64,000 nt of DNA from Sulfobacillus thermosulfidooxidans DSM 9293. Its GTDB lineage: Bacteria > Bacillota > Sulfobacillia > Sulfobacillales > Sulfobacillaceae. Location: NCBI RefSeq assembly GCF_900176145.1, contig NZ_FWWY01000001.1:2725444-2789443 (forward strand). The letters run 5' to 3'. Below are positions 54,357-62,871 of the stretch, piece by piece. The notes beneath the pieces are model-generated. The model was given only the letters and a program-made list of their open reading frames with translations, made no database searches and had not been told where the DNA came from. Position 1 is the stretch's first letter. The number at the start of each line of letters is the position of its first letter. A program made the position numbers and the translations under genes.

Positions 54357-54391
54357 CAAAGAGGATATCGAATTGTTGGATATCCTCTTTG
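54357..54391. terminator. Hairpin terminator-like element after leucine dehydrogenase
   Basis: CAAAGAGGATATC and GATATCCTCTTTG form a perfect 13-bp stem with a short loop, 23 bases after the stop. No T-run follows on the plus strand, so it could stabilise RNA or act as a weak terminator. Confidence 0.6.
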
Positions 54392-54480
54392 AGTGCATTG
54401 CATGCGGATTTGTGTTTTGAGGCGGTGCCCAACAAAGTTTTGTGCCAGCTTCGAACCAAAAGAGGTGGATCTGGTCAAAA

Positions 54481-54550
54481 AGTCCTCAACTCGGGTAACG
54501 CCAAGAGCCCCAGTAGGGCATTCAAAACAAAAGCCTAATGACTGAGGATT
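54481..54550 (+). ncRNA. Possible structured leader RNA
   Basis: AGTCCTCA (54481-54488) can pair with TGAGGATT (54543-54550), enclosing a GCCC-CAGTA-GGGC hairpin (54507-54519). It lies about 105 bases before the unknown gene at 54655. No known riboswitch class is recognised; chance pairing is possible. Confidence 0.25.
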
Positions 54551-54654
54551 TCAATAAATGAACGGGCGGCAAGGATGTATCTTACAGTCATTTCCGATCC
54601 TTTCCTTGCACGACCATTTCACAATGACAGTCTAATGAAGGAGTTTCCGTCCGG

Positions 54655-55383
54655 ATGAGCGGAGAATTCGATCACGTTTCTGTGGATGAAATTGAAGCCC
54701 TGATAAAGCGTTTACCCACCGTATTGCGGTGTCATGTTGCGGTAAATGAATGGGGCGCTGTAGAAGAAATTCACGTGTTGACCACGCTGGATCGCTCGCC
54801 CAAGCAGATCGTGCGTGATGTGGAAAGTGCGTTATTAGCCCAATGGAATTTGCGCGTGGATCATAAGAAAATATCGGTGGCTCAAATAATAGATGACAGT
54901 CATATGCAGCCCCTACCCCGGCTGACGGTTGCGGAGTTTCGTATGGACCTAGATACCATTCATCAAACCGGTCATAGTTTTGTGCGTCTGCAGCCGAGCA
55001 ATGATGAGTTGACGAGTTATGAAGGACACTGGCAAGGTCGGTATGTGCCAAGTCAATACCATTACATGATGGCGTGGGCTACGGTTGAAGCGTTAAACCA
55101 AATCCCGGAGTTGCCTGAACCCTTTGTGTTGTCCGAATTGAAGACTTTTACGTTAGCCGGACGGACTGTTGTGGCAGTGGCCCTTAGTTATGTGACATCG
55201 AAACGGCGAGAAGAGATTTTGGTCGGGGCCGCGCCGGAACGTGGAGACGGGCAGGGGGCAGCCGTACGGGCCGTGTTGGATGCCATTAACCGGCGCTTGG
55301 CGCAAATCCAACGACCGAGGCCTGCGCATCTAGCAACCGGAGATATCCTGTCACCTGGTGAGACAGCGGGAGACGAGCATTGA
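54655..55383 (+). CDS. Conserved hypothetical two-module protein
   Basis: This 242-residue soluble protein seems to have two modules. Residues ~1-75 contain EIEALIKRLPTVLRCHVAV, EEIHVLTTLDRSPKQIVRDVESAL and DHKKISVAQI. Residues ~150-225 contain AWATVEALNQIPELP, LAGRTVVAVALSYV and EEILVGAAPERGDGQGAAVRAVLDAINRRL. I have seen similar two-part proteins labelled hypothetical in Firmicutes and Actinobacteria, and no function is known to me. GAAGGAGTTTCCGTCC precedes the ATG. It is upstream of hfq. Confidence 0.75.
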   Translation: MSGEFDHVSVDEIEALIKRLPTVLRCHVAVNEWGAVEEIHVLTTLDRSPKQIVRDVESALLAQWNLRVDHKKISVAQIIDDSHMQPLPRLTVAEFRMDLDTIHQTGHSFVRLQPSNDELTSYEGHWQGRYVPSQYHYMMAWATVEALNQIPELPEPFVLSELKTFTLAGRTVVAVALSYVTSKRREEILVGAAPERGDGQGAAVRAVLDAINRRLAQIQRPRPAHLATGDILSPGETAGDEH

Positions 55384-55676
55384 GGGAAGCTTGCCTGTTT
55401 TCTGGGGAAATGGGGTGTAAGCCACGGAGCAGGACTGGGTTGTTATACATAAAAAACCGCCTTTCCCAATAGCCTTTGGAGCAACGAACAAGATGATGCC
55501 GAATTAGCTGTCTTCTTATCTTAATGGCGATCCCGGAAACAACATCATGCTAACACGGTGATCTAAAGGGCATAACCTGGTTTCACAACCTTAGCACAAG
55601 GTTTTGACCCACATGCTTTATTTCGATGTGACCACGAAAGCTCAAGAGCACAACATGGTGAGAAAGAGGGATAAAT

Positions 55677-56024
55677 ATGTCTCGTGATAGATGGGTAGAA
55701 GTACCCCAAACCAACCGCAGCGCTAAAGCCCGCATCCAAAAACCTCATTCAACTCAAAACGCGGCTCCAGCGCATGTTTCTACAGGACCAGCGGGTAACC
55801 GTACGAGTTATGTCCAGGATGCTTTTTATCAGCATTTGATGACTGAGCGGTCTTTAGTCGAAGTCGTATTTTTGGATGGCATGTCCCTAATAGGAGTCAT
55901 CGACGGGTTTGATACCTATGCCATTTTATTATTGAGCAATGGTGAGGAGATTCTGGTTTTTAAATCGGCCATTCGTTATATTCATCTTTATTTGGGTGAT
56001 GGCAATGAGGAGCAAAATGTGTAA
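55677..56024 (+). CDS. hfq: Hfq family RNA chaperone with N-terminal extension
   Basis: This 115-residue protein ends in an Sm-like domain (residues ~43-108) matching Hfq: YVQDAFYQHLMTERSLVEVVFLDGMSLIGVIDGFDTYAILL and EEILVFKSAIRYIHLY, where the family has NLQDxFLN...GxxLxGxVxxFDxFxVLL and YKHAIST. The Sm2 motif KHAIS reads KSAIR. A basic, Ser/Pro-rich extension of about 43 residues precedes the core, absent in the 70-80-residue Hfq of most Firmicutes. AAAGAGGGATAAAT precedes the ATG. It should form hexamers binding small RNAs. Confidence 0.85.
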   Translation: MSRDRWVEVPQTNRSAKARIQKPHSTQNAAPAHVSTGPAGNRTSYVQDAFYQHLMTERSLVEVVFLDGMSLIGVIDGFDTYAILLLSNGEEILVFKSAIRYIHLYLGDGNEEQNV

Positions 56025-56181
56025 GATATAAATTAAGCGAGATGGTTAAAGGCCATGTTTTTAACCACTGCTCCAATTCACGTACAGAACCTACGAATAA
56101 TATTTTGTGGGGCTTAAGATTCAAGAGTCATCACCTCTTTTGGTTACATTGAGTATGCAACATGAAAGGAATTTTATACCT

Positions 56182-56709
56182 ATGGAGCATCGTTCGGGTC
56201 CCGGACAATGGGTATATCAAGGTCGAACGATATCTGTTCGTGTAGACCCCGTGAAGGTGAGAACGATTTTCACTTCACGCGAAGTGGTGGTCCGCGTGCC
56301 AGCGGTGGCGGTTATTGCGGAAACACATGATGCTCAAATTGTGATGATCAAGCAATATCGATGGGCTGTCGGCCAGTGGTTATATGAATTGCCCGCAGGA
56401 AAAGTGGATGGAACCGAGAGCCCTTTGATGGCGGCCAAGAGGGAATTACAAGAAGAAACAGGATATCTGGCGAATGAGTGGTGGTTGGTGAGGACGTTTT
56501 ATCCCACCCCTGGCTATAGTGATGAGAAAATCTTTTTGTTTTACGCCCGGGATTTAACTCATACTCAAGCACATCTCGATGCAGACGAAGAAATCGACAC
56601 AGAATTATGGGACATCCATAAGATTCGCGCCTTTCTCGAATCTGCTGAGGACATTAATGGGATCGCATTGACCGGGCTACAATGGTGGCTGTGTAAAGAT
56701 ATCGATTAA
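56182..56709 (+). CDS. nudF: ADP-ribose pyrophosphatase, Nudix family
   Basis: This Nudix hydrolase of about 175 residues has a perfect Nudix box starting at GKVDGTESPLMAAKRELQEE and continuing TGY. Upstream MIKQYRWAVGQWLYELPAGK and downstream FYPTPGYSDEKIFLFYA are typical of ADP-ribose pyrophosphatase. Start is uncertain: ATG 56182 gives the usual N-terminus, with AAAGGAA 12 bases away; ATG 56155 and GTG 56107 are in frame. In Bacillus nudF also lies near spoIIM. Confidence 0.92.
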   Translation: MEHRSGPGQWVYQGRTISVRVDPVKVRTIFTSREVVVRVPAVAVIAETHDAQIVMIKQYRWAVGQWLYELPAGKVDGTESPLMAAKRELQEETGYLANEWWLVRTFYPTPGYSDEKIFLFYARDLTHTQAHLDADEEIDTELWDIHKIRAFLESAEDINGIALTGLQWWLCKDID

Positions 56710-56747
56710 GATGCGTTATACACACGCCCTTGAGGAGGCGTTTGTCC

Positions 56748-57506
56748 ATGGAATCGATACCGTTAATTGAGGATATCCATGCGGAGTTGCTCCAGGCCAA
56801 ACATCATGGCCATGACCTTTTAAAACGCTTTGGCGTCTGGATGCGCCAACACCGGGAACGGCGCGGACTTACAGTTACCGAACTCGCGCACCGTATAGGT
56901 GTCTCGCAAGTCCTCATAACACGCGTAGAACGAGGCAATGCTGTCTTAAGTGAAAGCAAATTATCAAAAATTTTTGAAATCCTTGAAATACATCCCATGT
57001 TCTGGCGGCGCTTTCAAGAGAGTCACGAGGATCCTAACATTCATGAACAGGCTCACATGCTTCATGCCCAATTGCAGACGGCACGGATTTGTTGCCCTGC
57101 TTTGATGCTGGAATTCGGCTGGTATGTTCGTCATTATCGTCATCAAAAACATTGGACGGAAACGGAACTGGCAGCAAAAGTGGGGGTGACGAAGCAGACC
57201 ATCTGTGGGGTAGAGCAAGGGAAGATGGTTCCGAGTGCGACCTTAATTACTCATTTGGCGGAACAACTCAATATGTCGCTGCGCGATTGGCGTATTCCTT
57301 CTAATCACGGGATTTTTGACGGCCCCCAGGATCTTTTTTGGCATACGCTGACGCGGTTATGGGGAGGGTTAGCAGACGAGGATAAAATGGTCATCTTGCA
57401 ATTAATTGGCCGTTTGAGTCGGGATGAATCGCGTTGGGATGACCAGCAATCGTGGAATACTGTGGGAGAAAAAGCCGAAGGTCAACTCTTAGGTCTAGAT
57501 CCTTAA
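56748..57506 (+). CDS. XRE-type regulator with two helix-turn-helix domains
   Basis: This 252-residue protein has two XRE/Cro-like helix-turn-helix domains. HTH1 is at ~26-80 (RRGLTVTELAHRIGVSQVLITRVERG) and HTH2 at ~130-185 (HWTETELAAKVGVTKQTICG plus VEQGKMVPSATLI). A C-terminal helical tail follows. Duplicated HTHs in one chain suggest binding to tandem sites or a pseudo-dimeric mode. GAGGAGGCG lies 9 bases before ATG 56748. Its target is unknown; co-direction with spoIIM may hint at sporulation control. Confidence 0.8.
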   Translation: MESIPLIEDIHAELLQAKHHGHDLLKRFGVWMRQHRERRGLTVTELAHRIGVSQVLITRVERGNAVLSESKLSKIFEILEIHPMFWRRFQESHEDPNIHEQAHMLHAQLQTARICCPALMLEFGWYVRHYRHQKHWTETELAAKVGVTKQTICGVEQGKMVPSATLITHLAEQLNMSLRDWRIPSNHGIFDGPQDLFWHTLTRLWGGLADEDKMVILQLIGRLSRDESRWDDQQSWNTVGEKAEGQLLGLDP

Positions 57507-57539
57507 GAATCCTCATAGGCTGTTGTAGGGGGGACAGCC

Positions 57540-58172
57540 ATGGTGACAACTCACCCTGCGACCATTTGGGATGAATATCTCCGTCATTATTGGACGCCAG
57601 TTTATATTGCCACGGCCGCGTTTGCGGTCGGACTCCTCTTTGGTGTCTTAGCGATTGGAACATTGACACCAGCTGATATTTTTTCCTTGGAGACGTATTT
57701 ACGCCATTTTGTTGATTTGGAAACCACATCGCCAACATATCATGGCGTATTTCAACCCGCCTTAACGAACAATTTGAAAATTTTAGGTCTGCTCTATATT
57801 CTCGGGGTTTCAGTGGCTGGAATGCCCCTCGTGGTCGTGGCCTTGTTTTTCCGCGGGTTCGTCCTGGGTTTTTCGGCCGCATTCATGATTTCCTCATTAC
57901 ATTGGCAAGGCATCGTTCTAACACTCATCACGATCGTGTTACAAAATGTATTCATCGTTCCCGCTCTCATTATTGTGGGTGGGGTGGCATTAGGTTTTTC
58001 TTGGCAACTCATTGCGACGAGAAGCCCCGCGGCAAAACAGTCATTAGCTCAACGATTTGGTGCTTTTACGACATTGGTTCTGGCCATGGGATTGGTCATG
58101 GTTGTCGGGACGTTTTTAGAAGCCTATGGCGCGCCTTTTTTGATGCATTTATTGGGCCAATGGGGTATTTGA
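57540..58172 (+). CDS. spoIIM: Stage II sporulation protein M
   Basis: This 210-residue polytopic membrane protein has five hydrophobic segments. The pattern NNLKILGLLYILGVSVAGMPLVVVALFFRGFVLG is characteristic of SpoIIM. It belongs to the SpoIIDMP complex that thins septal peptidoglycan during engulfment. GGGGGGACAGCC precedes ATG 57540. spoIID and spoIIP are not in the window. Confidence 0.94.
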   Translation: MVTTHPATIWDEYLRHYWTPVYIATAAFAVGLLFGVLAIGTLTPADIFSLETYLRHFVDLETTSPTYHGVFQPALTNNLKILGLLYILGVSVAGMPLVVVALFFRGFVLGFSAAFMISSLHWQGIVLTLITIVLQNVFIVPALIIVGGVALGFSWQLIATRSPAAKQSLAQRFGAFTTLVLAMGLVMVVGTFLEAYGAPFLMHLLGQWGI

Positions 58173-58529
58173 CCTATGATTCTATCGGGCTCCGGGCCTT
58201 GTTGATGTTGCGATTTTTAAGAGCTCTTTGACGAACACAGATCTAAACAGCATGATCATGTCAATCACACCCTGTGGCCAGAGAAGAGCGGGGACTTTCT
58301 CCAGATAGTCCACTGGCATATCAGAGAGCTAAATAGAAGCATTTCTTGTCCTGCCGTGGAGACAAGGACATGCCTTGGGTTTTCAGCTTCAGATTTTCAA
58401 CGATAGGCCTTTCCGTGCATGCATCAAAAGAAGCTGGCGAGTCCGATGTGCCTTGACATCAACTTTTTCTCCGGATGGACTTACATAATATGTGACCTTC
58501 ATGGAAAACGGTTAGGCTCTTCATAAACA
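58173..58529. other. Intergenic region between spoIIM and pxpC
   Basis: These 357 bases separate convergent genes. I see no credible ORF, no strong terminator and no repeat. A short TTGTCCT/AGGACA dyad occurs near 58346-58371 and is too weak to interpret. Confidence 0.5.
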
Positions 58530-59477
58530 TCAAAGACCTGTCAAAATTTGCTCGCGCCATGCCATCAGTCTTTGGTAAATGCGGCGACTTAAAGATTGGG
58601 CAGCGGCTAACGACTCGGCTGCAAAGCGCAGCGGAGAAGACATGGGCCACTGGGCGAGACGCCACAATTCTGGTCCCAGCAGAGTTGCGATAATGGGATA
58701 GCCTCCAATGGTGCCGCGTTGATTCAATAACACAATAGGTTGTCCATCTGGAGGGACCTGAATGGCGCCCGGTACTGTACCTTCAGACAACCGGCTGGCG
58801 GCCTGGTTATGGGGGGGCACGGGGCTTCCCATCAGCCGAATCCCCATGATGTTGCTTAGCTTGTTAATCGTATACGATTCCTTGAAAAAGGTTTCTAAGG
58901 TATTGGATGAAAACTCATAAGCATGGGGTCCGAGCACGACTTTGAGCGGTTCTTCTGTGGAATAATAGGCCCAATGGGGAGCAGTATGTACCGTGGCCGG
59001 CCATGGGGTTTCTATGGGTTTTAGGGGAATACGGTCGCCCGACCGTAAAGAGCGACCATGCCATCCTCCAATACCCGCTGTAAAATCTGTAGAACGGCTC
59101 CCCAAAATGACGGGAGTGTCAAGCCCGCCTTGAATAGCTAAATAAGCCCGGGACGTTGTTAGGCGCCCGATCTGCACGAGTTGTTGGGATTTCGCCATGA
59201 GCGTCATTGCACCGGAATAGATTTCGTTATCGATGCGCACAGTTTCGGCTCCCACCACGGCAAAAGTTACGGGATGATCAGCAGTGAATTCCAATCCCTG
59301 ATAAGTCATTTCAATGGCGGCTTCGTGCAAATCGTTATGAACCAAGGTCTGTGCAATCACAAAAGACTGGAAATCTAATGGACCACACCGATTGAGACCC
59401 AAATATTCAAGTCCAGGGCGGCCCAGATCTTGAATGTGAGAAAAAGCGCCTGCTTTAACAATATGAAGGGTTCTCAT
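58530..59477 (-). CDS. pxpC: 5-oxoprolinase subunit C / biotin-dependent carboxyltransferase-like (KipA family)
   Basis: This 315-residue protein has the CT-C-D2-like features LHIVKAGAFSHIQDLGRPGLEYLGL, TFAVVGAE, YLAIQGGLDTPVILGSRSTD, VVLGPHAYEF and RLSEGTVPGAIQVPPDGQPIVLLNQRGTIGGYP (core PGAIQVPPDGQPIVLLNQRG). PxpC works with PxpA and PxpB to hydrolyse 5-oxoproline. The Bacillus homologue KipA antagonises the KinA inhibitor KipI. ATG 59477 overlaps the pxpB stop. No pxpA is nearby. Confidence 0.92.
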   Translation of the reverse strand: MRTLHIVKAGAFSHIQDLGRPGLEYLGLNRCGPLDFQSFVIAQTLVHNDLHEAAIEMTYQGLEFTADHPVTFAVVGAETVRIDNEIYSGAMTLMAKSQQLVQIGRLTTSRAYLAIQGGLDTPVILGSRSTDFTAGIGGWHGRSLRSGDRIPLKPIETPWPATVHTAPHWAYYSTEEPLKVVLGPHAYEFSSNTLETFFKESYTINKLSNIMGIRLMGSPVPPHNQAASRLSEGTVPGAIQVPPDGQPIVLLNQRGTIGGYPIIATLLGPELWRLAQWPMSSPLRFAAESLAAAQSLSRRIYQRLMAWREQILTGL

Positions 59478-60181
59478 GTAACCCACTCCACGCTCATGGA
59501 TTGTTCGGGATTGGCCGCGAATTGATCATATTCAGCACGACTAATGGGAAAAAAGTGCAATAAATCTCCCGGATGATAGACGATGGGAGGATTGTTGTGA
59601 GGGCGAAACAGAGTCAAGGGAGTGCGTCCAATCAGGTGCCATCCCCCAGGGGTCGTGACCGGATAAATCCCTGTTTGACGTCCCCCAATCGCCACAGAAC
59701 CAGCGGGAACTTTGGGCCTTGGAGTTTGACGCCGCGGCGTTATGAGTTGTGGTGAAAGACCCGACAAATAAGGAAAACCCGGAGAAAATCCTACGGCTTC
59801 AATCCGGTAATCCGGGTAAGTATGCAGTTCAATAACCTCTTCAACGGAAAGATGATGAAAGTTCGCGACATAGGCCAAGTCGGGACCAAATTCTTCATCA
59901 TAACAGACAGGAATGTGATATCGTTTTACACCTCCATCACTCAATTCTGATATCTCCAGATATTGCTGAAGGATCTCAAGAACATTCTGAAGAGATTGAT
60001 TCCATGGATAAGATATCGTCAAGGTCGTATAGCTGGGAATCAACTGCCAAGACGTTGTGCGACTATCCCGTCGAACTTGGTCAAAGATTTTATAGATAAC
60101 TTGCGGATTCTCATATCCCGGCGCTTGAGAAAAATCTAATTGGATATTAAAGTCTCCCATTTCATACCATCGAATGGCCAA
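59474..60181 (-). CDS. pxpB: 5-oxoprolinase subunit B (KipI family)
   Basis: This 235-residue protein has the KipI/PxpB pattern. It includes YDEEFGPDLAYVANFHHLSVEEVIELH, VGFSPGFPYLSGL, RQTPRPKVPAGSVAIGGRQTGIYP and PGGWHLIGRTPLTLF. The start is TTG 60181, giving MAIRWYEMGD like other family members, with GAGGGA 11 bases upstream. Paired with pxpC. In B. subtilis KipI inhibits sporulation kinase KinA; here 5-oxoproline metabolism is the safer reading. Confidence 0.92.
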   Translation of the reverse strand: MAIRWYEMGDFNIQLDFSQAPGYENPQVIYKIFDQVRRDSRTTSWQLIPSYTTLTISYPWNQSLQNVLEILQQYLEISELSDGGVKRYHIPVCYDEEFGPDLAYVANFHHLSVEEVIELHTYPDYRIEAVGFSPGFPYLSGLSPQLITPRRQTPRPKVPAGSVAIGGRQTGIYPVTTPGGWHLIGRTPLTLFRPHNNPPIVYHPGDLLHFFPISRAEYDQFAANPEQSMSVEWVT

Positions 60182-60838
60182 TTGTAAACCGATCCCTCAC
60201 CTGGTTAATGTTTGTTCTGACCTCATGGACAGCTGTAACTCGGGTATGCGCTCGTCACGGCTGCATGGTTGATAACGAAATATTCATGTACGGCCTTTGA
60301 AATTTGCACATCTTCATCCTTCAGCATAAGTATCCAGAAAGTCTTATGCCGCTGACTTTTGCCTGAATACAAGCCATGCATGAGAATTTATTCTTTCCCG
60401 TGTAGTGAAGCGGTGTACGCCTTTGGGCTTGTGCAAGGCGGAATTTTTCGAGCCATGCATTGCCGGGTACCCTAATGTGTTTTCTACGGGCTGTTGCTCG
60501 CATGCTCTAGTACCTGCTCAAAAATCGCCAACAATCTCACTATATCTTCATTAATGCTATCATAAACATTACGCCTTTTGGGAACACGGCCTGCTCGAAA
60601 AAGACGTTTGGTGGAAGCTGACCTATCTCCGCCTTGTCACCGACCTTTCACGTGGGGGATTGAGCCTACCGGTGACCCATGGGAATTTTTTGACCAATCG
60701 TGACAACATAAAGACCAAAAATAGTCGATGTTCCTGTCTTCATTTGACGGTAACAATGCGCTACCCCGTAGTTTCCGGTTAAAATAATACCATGTCTAAA
60801 GACTTGAGAAGTAGAATCGAGAAGAAGAAAGAAGGAAT
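60182..60838. other. Gene-poor stretch with a possible gene relic
   Basis: These 657 bases lie between divergent pxpB and the YciI-like gene. No complete gene is supported. An open frame without a start codon at 60555-60781 looks protein-like. The purine-rich AGAAAGAAGGAAT at the right end is the ribosome site of the next gene. Confidence 0.5.
60555..60781 (+). pseudogene. Possible decayed coding fragment
   Basis: The frame starting after a TAA at 60552 is open for 75 codons but has no ATG/GTG/TTG near its beginning. Its first part reads like real protein (HYAFWEHGLLEKDVWWKLTY, then LRLVTDLSRGGLSLPVTHGN). The later part looks random. It could be a remnant of a transposase or other gene, but the family is unknown. 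Confidence 0.25.
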
Positions 60839-61114
60839 ATGATGGCGTATTATGCAGCATGGCTGACAATTGTAGATGCTGAATTGAATCAACAAACCCG
60901 TCCACAGCATTTGGCCTATTTAAAGCACCTTCATCAACACGGAAAAGTGGCGTGGGCCGGTCCTTTTACTGATAAGTCTGGGGGAATGGTCATTTACCAG
61001 ACGGATAACACCGAGGAGGCCATGGAGCTCGCCCACAATGATCCGGCTGTCACATCAGGTGCCCGCACGGTTGTGGTGAAGCCCTGGGAATTATTGAATT
61101 TTGAAGCGTTATAA
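60839..61114 (+). CDS. YciI family protein
   Basis: This 91-residue protein has the ferredoxin-like YciI pattern: RPQHLAYLKHLHQHGKVAWAGPFTDKSGGMVI (core HLAYLKHLHQHGKVAWAGPF) and EEAMELAHNDPAVTSGARTV with the C-terminal VKPWEL. Function in the family is poorly known; some members dehalogenate chlorinated muconolactone. Start ATG 60839 or 60842 after AAGAAGGAAT. It overlaps the SDR gene by 14 bases, so the two are co-translated. Confidence 0.9.
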   Translation: MMAYYAAWLTIVDAELNQQTRPQHLAYLKHLHQHGKVAWAGPFTDKSGGMVIYQTDNTEEAMELAHNDPAVTSGARTVVVKPWELLNFEAL

Positions 61115-61910
61115 TTTCTCTCGTGTGGTACTGATTACCGGGACGTCAAGTGGAATTGGCCGAGCTATGGTACAATTTTTGGCCGATAAACACTATATGG
61201 TGATTGCCACTGCTCGTGATGCGGAAAGGATAACCGATCTTCCTGCAGCAGCTCATCTTTCATTGGACGTGACCCAACAAGCCCAAATCGATGAGGTCGC
61301 ACAATATGTCATGCAGCAGTTTGGACGCCTGGATGTCTTAGTGAATAATGCGGGTATGGCAATACGAGGGAGTCTTGAGGATGTTCCGGAAACGATGTGG
61401 GAGACGATTTTTGATGTAAACGTCATGGGCCCTGTACGGATGATTCAGGCTTTTGCCCCGTATTTTCGCCGGCAACAATACGGCCACATCATTAATATCA
61501 CTACCGTCAGGTCACTGTGGGGTATGCCCTTCCTTGGAAGTTATACCGCTAGCAAAGCGGCATTAGATGCGCTAACAATGGCCCTGAGTGATGAAATGGC
61601 AGCATGGGGAGTTTTTGTGACGTTAGTTCGGGTGGGATTAACCAAGACGCCGTTATTTCAGCGTTCTAAACAATATTCAGAGCCTTGGATGACTTCCCAC
61701 TCACCTTATTGGAATTCATATCAACGCGGGCAAAAAATGTTTGAGCGGATAGTGCGTTTTGCGGTGAATCCGCAGGTCATTGCCCAAAAAGTCGAGAACG
61801 TAATGAGTTCCTCACGTCCGCCCCGGGTTCTAACCATACCTCTACAAGCCCGGATTTTTGATAATTTATCTCCCTTATTACGCTGGCTAGGCCCGCTAAG
61901 AAAGACTTAA
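61101..61910 (+). CDS. Short-chain dehydrogenase/reductase
   Basis: This 269-residue SDR has the cofactor motif VVLITGTSSGIGRAM, the NNAG motif in VLVNNAGMAI and the active-site YTASKAALDAL (Tyr, Lys). The catalytic Ser, usually about 13 residues before Tyr, is Thr here (NITTVRS). An extended C-terminus (~60 residues) contains FERIVRFAVNPQVIAQKVENV, as in classical SDRs of unknown substrate. TTG 61101 lies inside the YciI-like gene; GTG 61125 is an alternative. Confidence 0.88.
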   Translation: MKRYNFSRVVLITGTSSGIGRAMVQFLADKHYMVIATARDAERITDLPAAAHLSLDVTQQAQIDEVAQYVMQQFGRLDVLVNNAGMAIRGSLEDVPETMWETIFDVNVMGPVRMIQAFAPYFRRQQYGHIINITTVRSLWGMPFLGSYTASKAALDALTMALSDEMAAWGVFVTLVRVGLTKTPLFQRSKQYSEPWMTSHSPYWNSYQRGQKMFERIVRFAVNPQVIAQKVENVMSSSRPPRVLTIPLQARIFDNLSPLLRWLGPLRKT

Positions 61911-61919
61911 CCTTCTGAA

Positions 61920-61956
61920 ATCCCGTCAGGCTTTGGTGATTTAAGCCTGACGGGAT
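61920..61956. terminator. Bidirectional terminator between SDR and EamA genes
   Basis: ATCCCGTCAGGCTT / AAGCCTGACGGGAT is a perfect 14-bp stem with a nine-base loop, between convergent genes. A T-rich tract is not evident, but the long stem should block both directions. Confidence 0.8.
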
Positions 61957-61962
61957 CGTCAA

Positions 61963-62871
61963 TTATTCCGACTTGGTTTGGGGATAGATGGGATGGGGCT
62001 GGTAACGGCGTGGGGAATTTTCCACCAGCGCTGGCACCACACTGCTAAAAGCGATTCCCCCTAATATCAAAAGAATCCCTAACCACCGAGAAAGGTCCAC
62101 AGACTCTCTGAGCCACAGTGATGATAAAATCACGGCGACTGGCAATTCCCAAGCCGCTAAAATTCCGGTTAACGCCGGTGGTAACTTGGGAGCGCTCACA
62201 TAAATGGCAATGAGAGGAATGGTAAGACTAAACAGTCCAATGACGGTTCCCCATGTCCAAATTTTAAGAGAAAATAGCTCTTGGGGAGTCTGCCACGGCT
62301 GTCCGGCTAGGAGAACAACCACAAAACTGACACTGGTCGAGATGCTCGCCCGTTGCCATGCTGATAACTGACCCACGATTTGTCCGGATAATAAGAGACT
62401 TAGCGCGTACAATGTGGCCGCCATCAGGCCGAGTCCCACCGCCCACAGAGGAAAATGCCACTTGGCGGGTCCAGCAGCAAATACGGTGCCGATGACAATG
62501 ATGGCAATCGCCAGTTGTTCGTGTTTCTTAGGCCATTGCCGCCGGATTAGGCCGTTAATGACCGGAAGAATCCAGGCAAACTGAAAGAGCAAAACGATAC
62601 CGACGGCTCCGGGGACGAATGCTAAACTATGATAATAGGATAATGATGCTGCCGCTCCGATGACTCCTAATAGAGCCATATAGGCAATTTCTTTTTTACG
62701 AGCTTTGGCTATAGGCACACGCTTTTTGGTGCCGAGTGCGCCGAACCATAATAAGATGATACTCACCGGGTATTGGCTGACAGTGAGTTTGGTTACAGGG
62801 ATACCGTGGGCAATGGCCATTTTGACTAAAGGTGTGACAAGACCATAAGATGTTCCGGCAAGAAGCATCAA
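61963..62871 (-). CDS. EamA/DMT family transporter
   Basis: This 302-residue membrane protein has ten predicted hydrophobic segments in two halves, typical of the drug/metabolite transporter family; the second half includes VIGLFSLTIPLIAIYVSAPK and ELPVAVILSSLWL. The substrate is unknown. The N-terminus begins at TTG 62871 or ATG 62868, directly in the first membrane segment with no ribosome site; AGAGAGGAAC lies about 40 bases upstream, so the true start may use an unusual codon upstream (in-frame IRWKSIVL). Confidence 0.85.
   Translation of the reverse strand: MMLLAGTSYGLVTPLVKMAIAHGIPVTKLTVSQYPVSIILLWFGALGTKKRVPIAKARKKEIAYMALLGVIGAAASLSYYHSLAFVPGAVGIVLLFQFAWILPVINGLIRRQWPKKHEQLAIAIIVIGTVFAAGPAKWHFPLWAVGLGLMAATLYALSLLLSGQIVGQLSAWQRASISTSVSFVVVLLAGQPWQTPQELFSLKIWTWGTVIGLFSLTIPLIAIYVSAPKLPPALTGILAAWELPVAVILSSLWLRESVDLSRWLGILLILGGIAFSSVVPALVENSPRRYQPHPIYPQTKSE

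Larger units (their letters stand above)
54334..54654. other. Intergenic region after leucine dehydrogenase
   Basis: These 321 bases have no credible ORF. They contain a perfect hairpin just after leucine dehydrogenase (54357-54391) and a second, longer foldable segment (54481-54550). The rest looks featureless apart from AAGGAG upstream of the next gene. Confidence 0.6.

Noticed and set aside
58451-58498. TTGACA...TACATAAT promoter between spoIIM and pxpC
   Set aside because: The spacer is 23 bases, too long, and no plus-strand gene follows.
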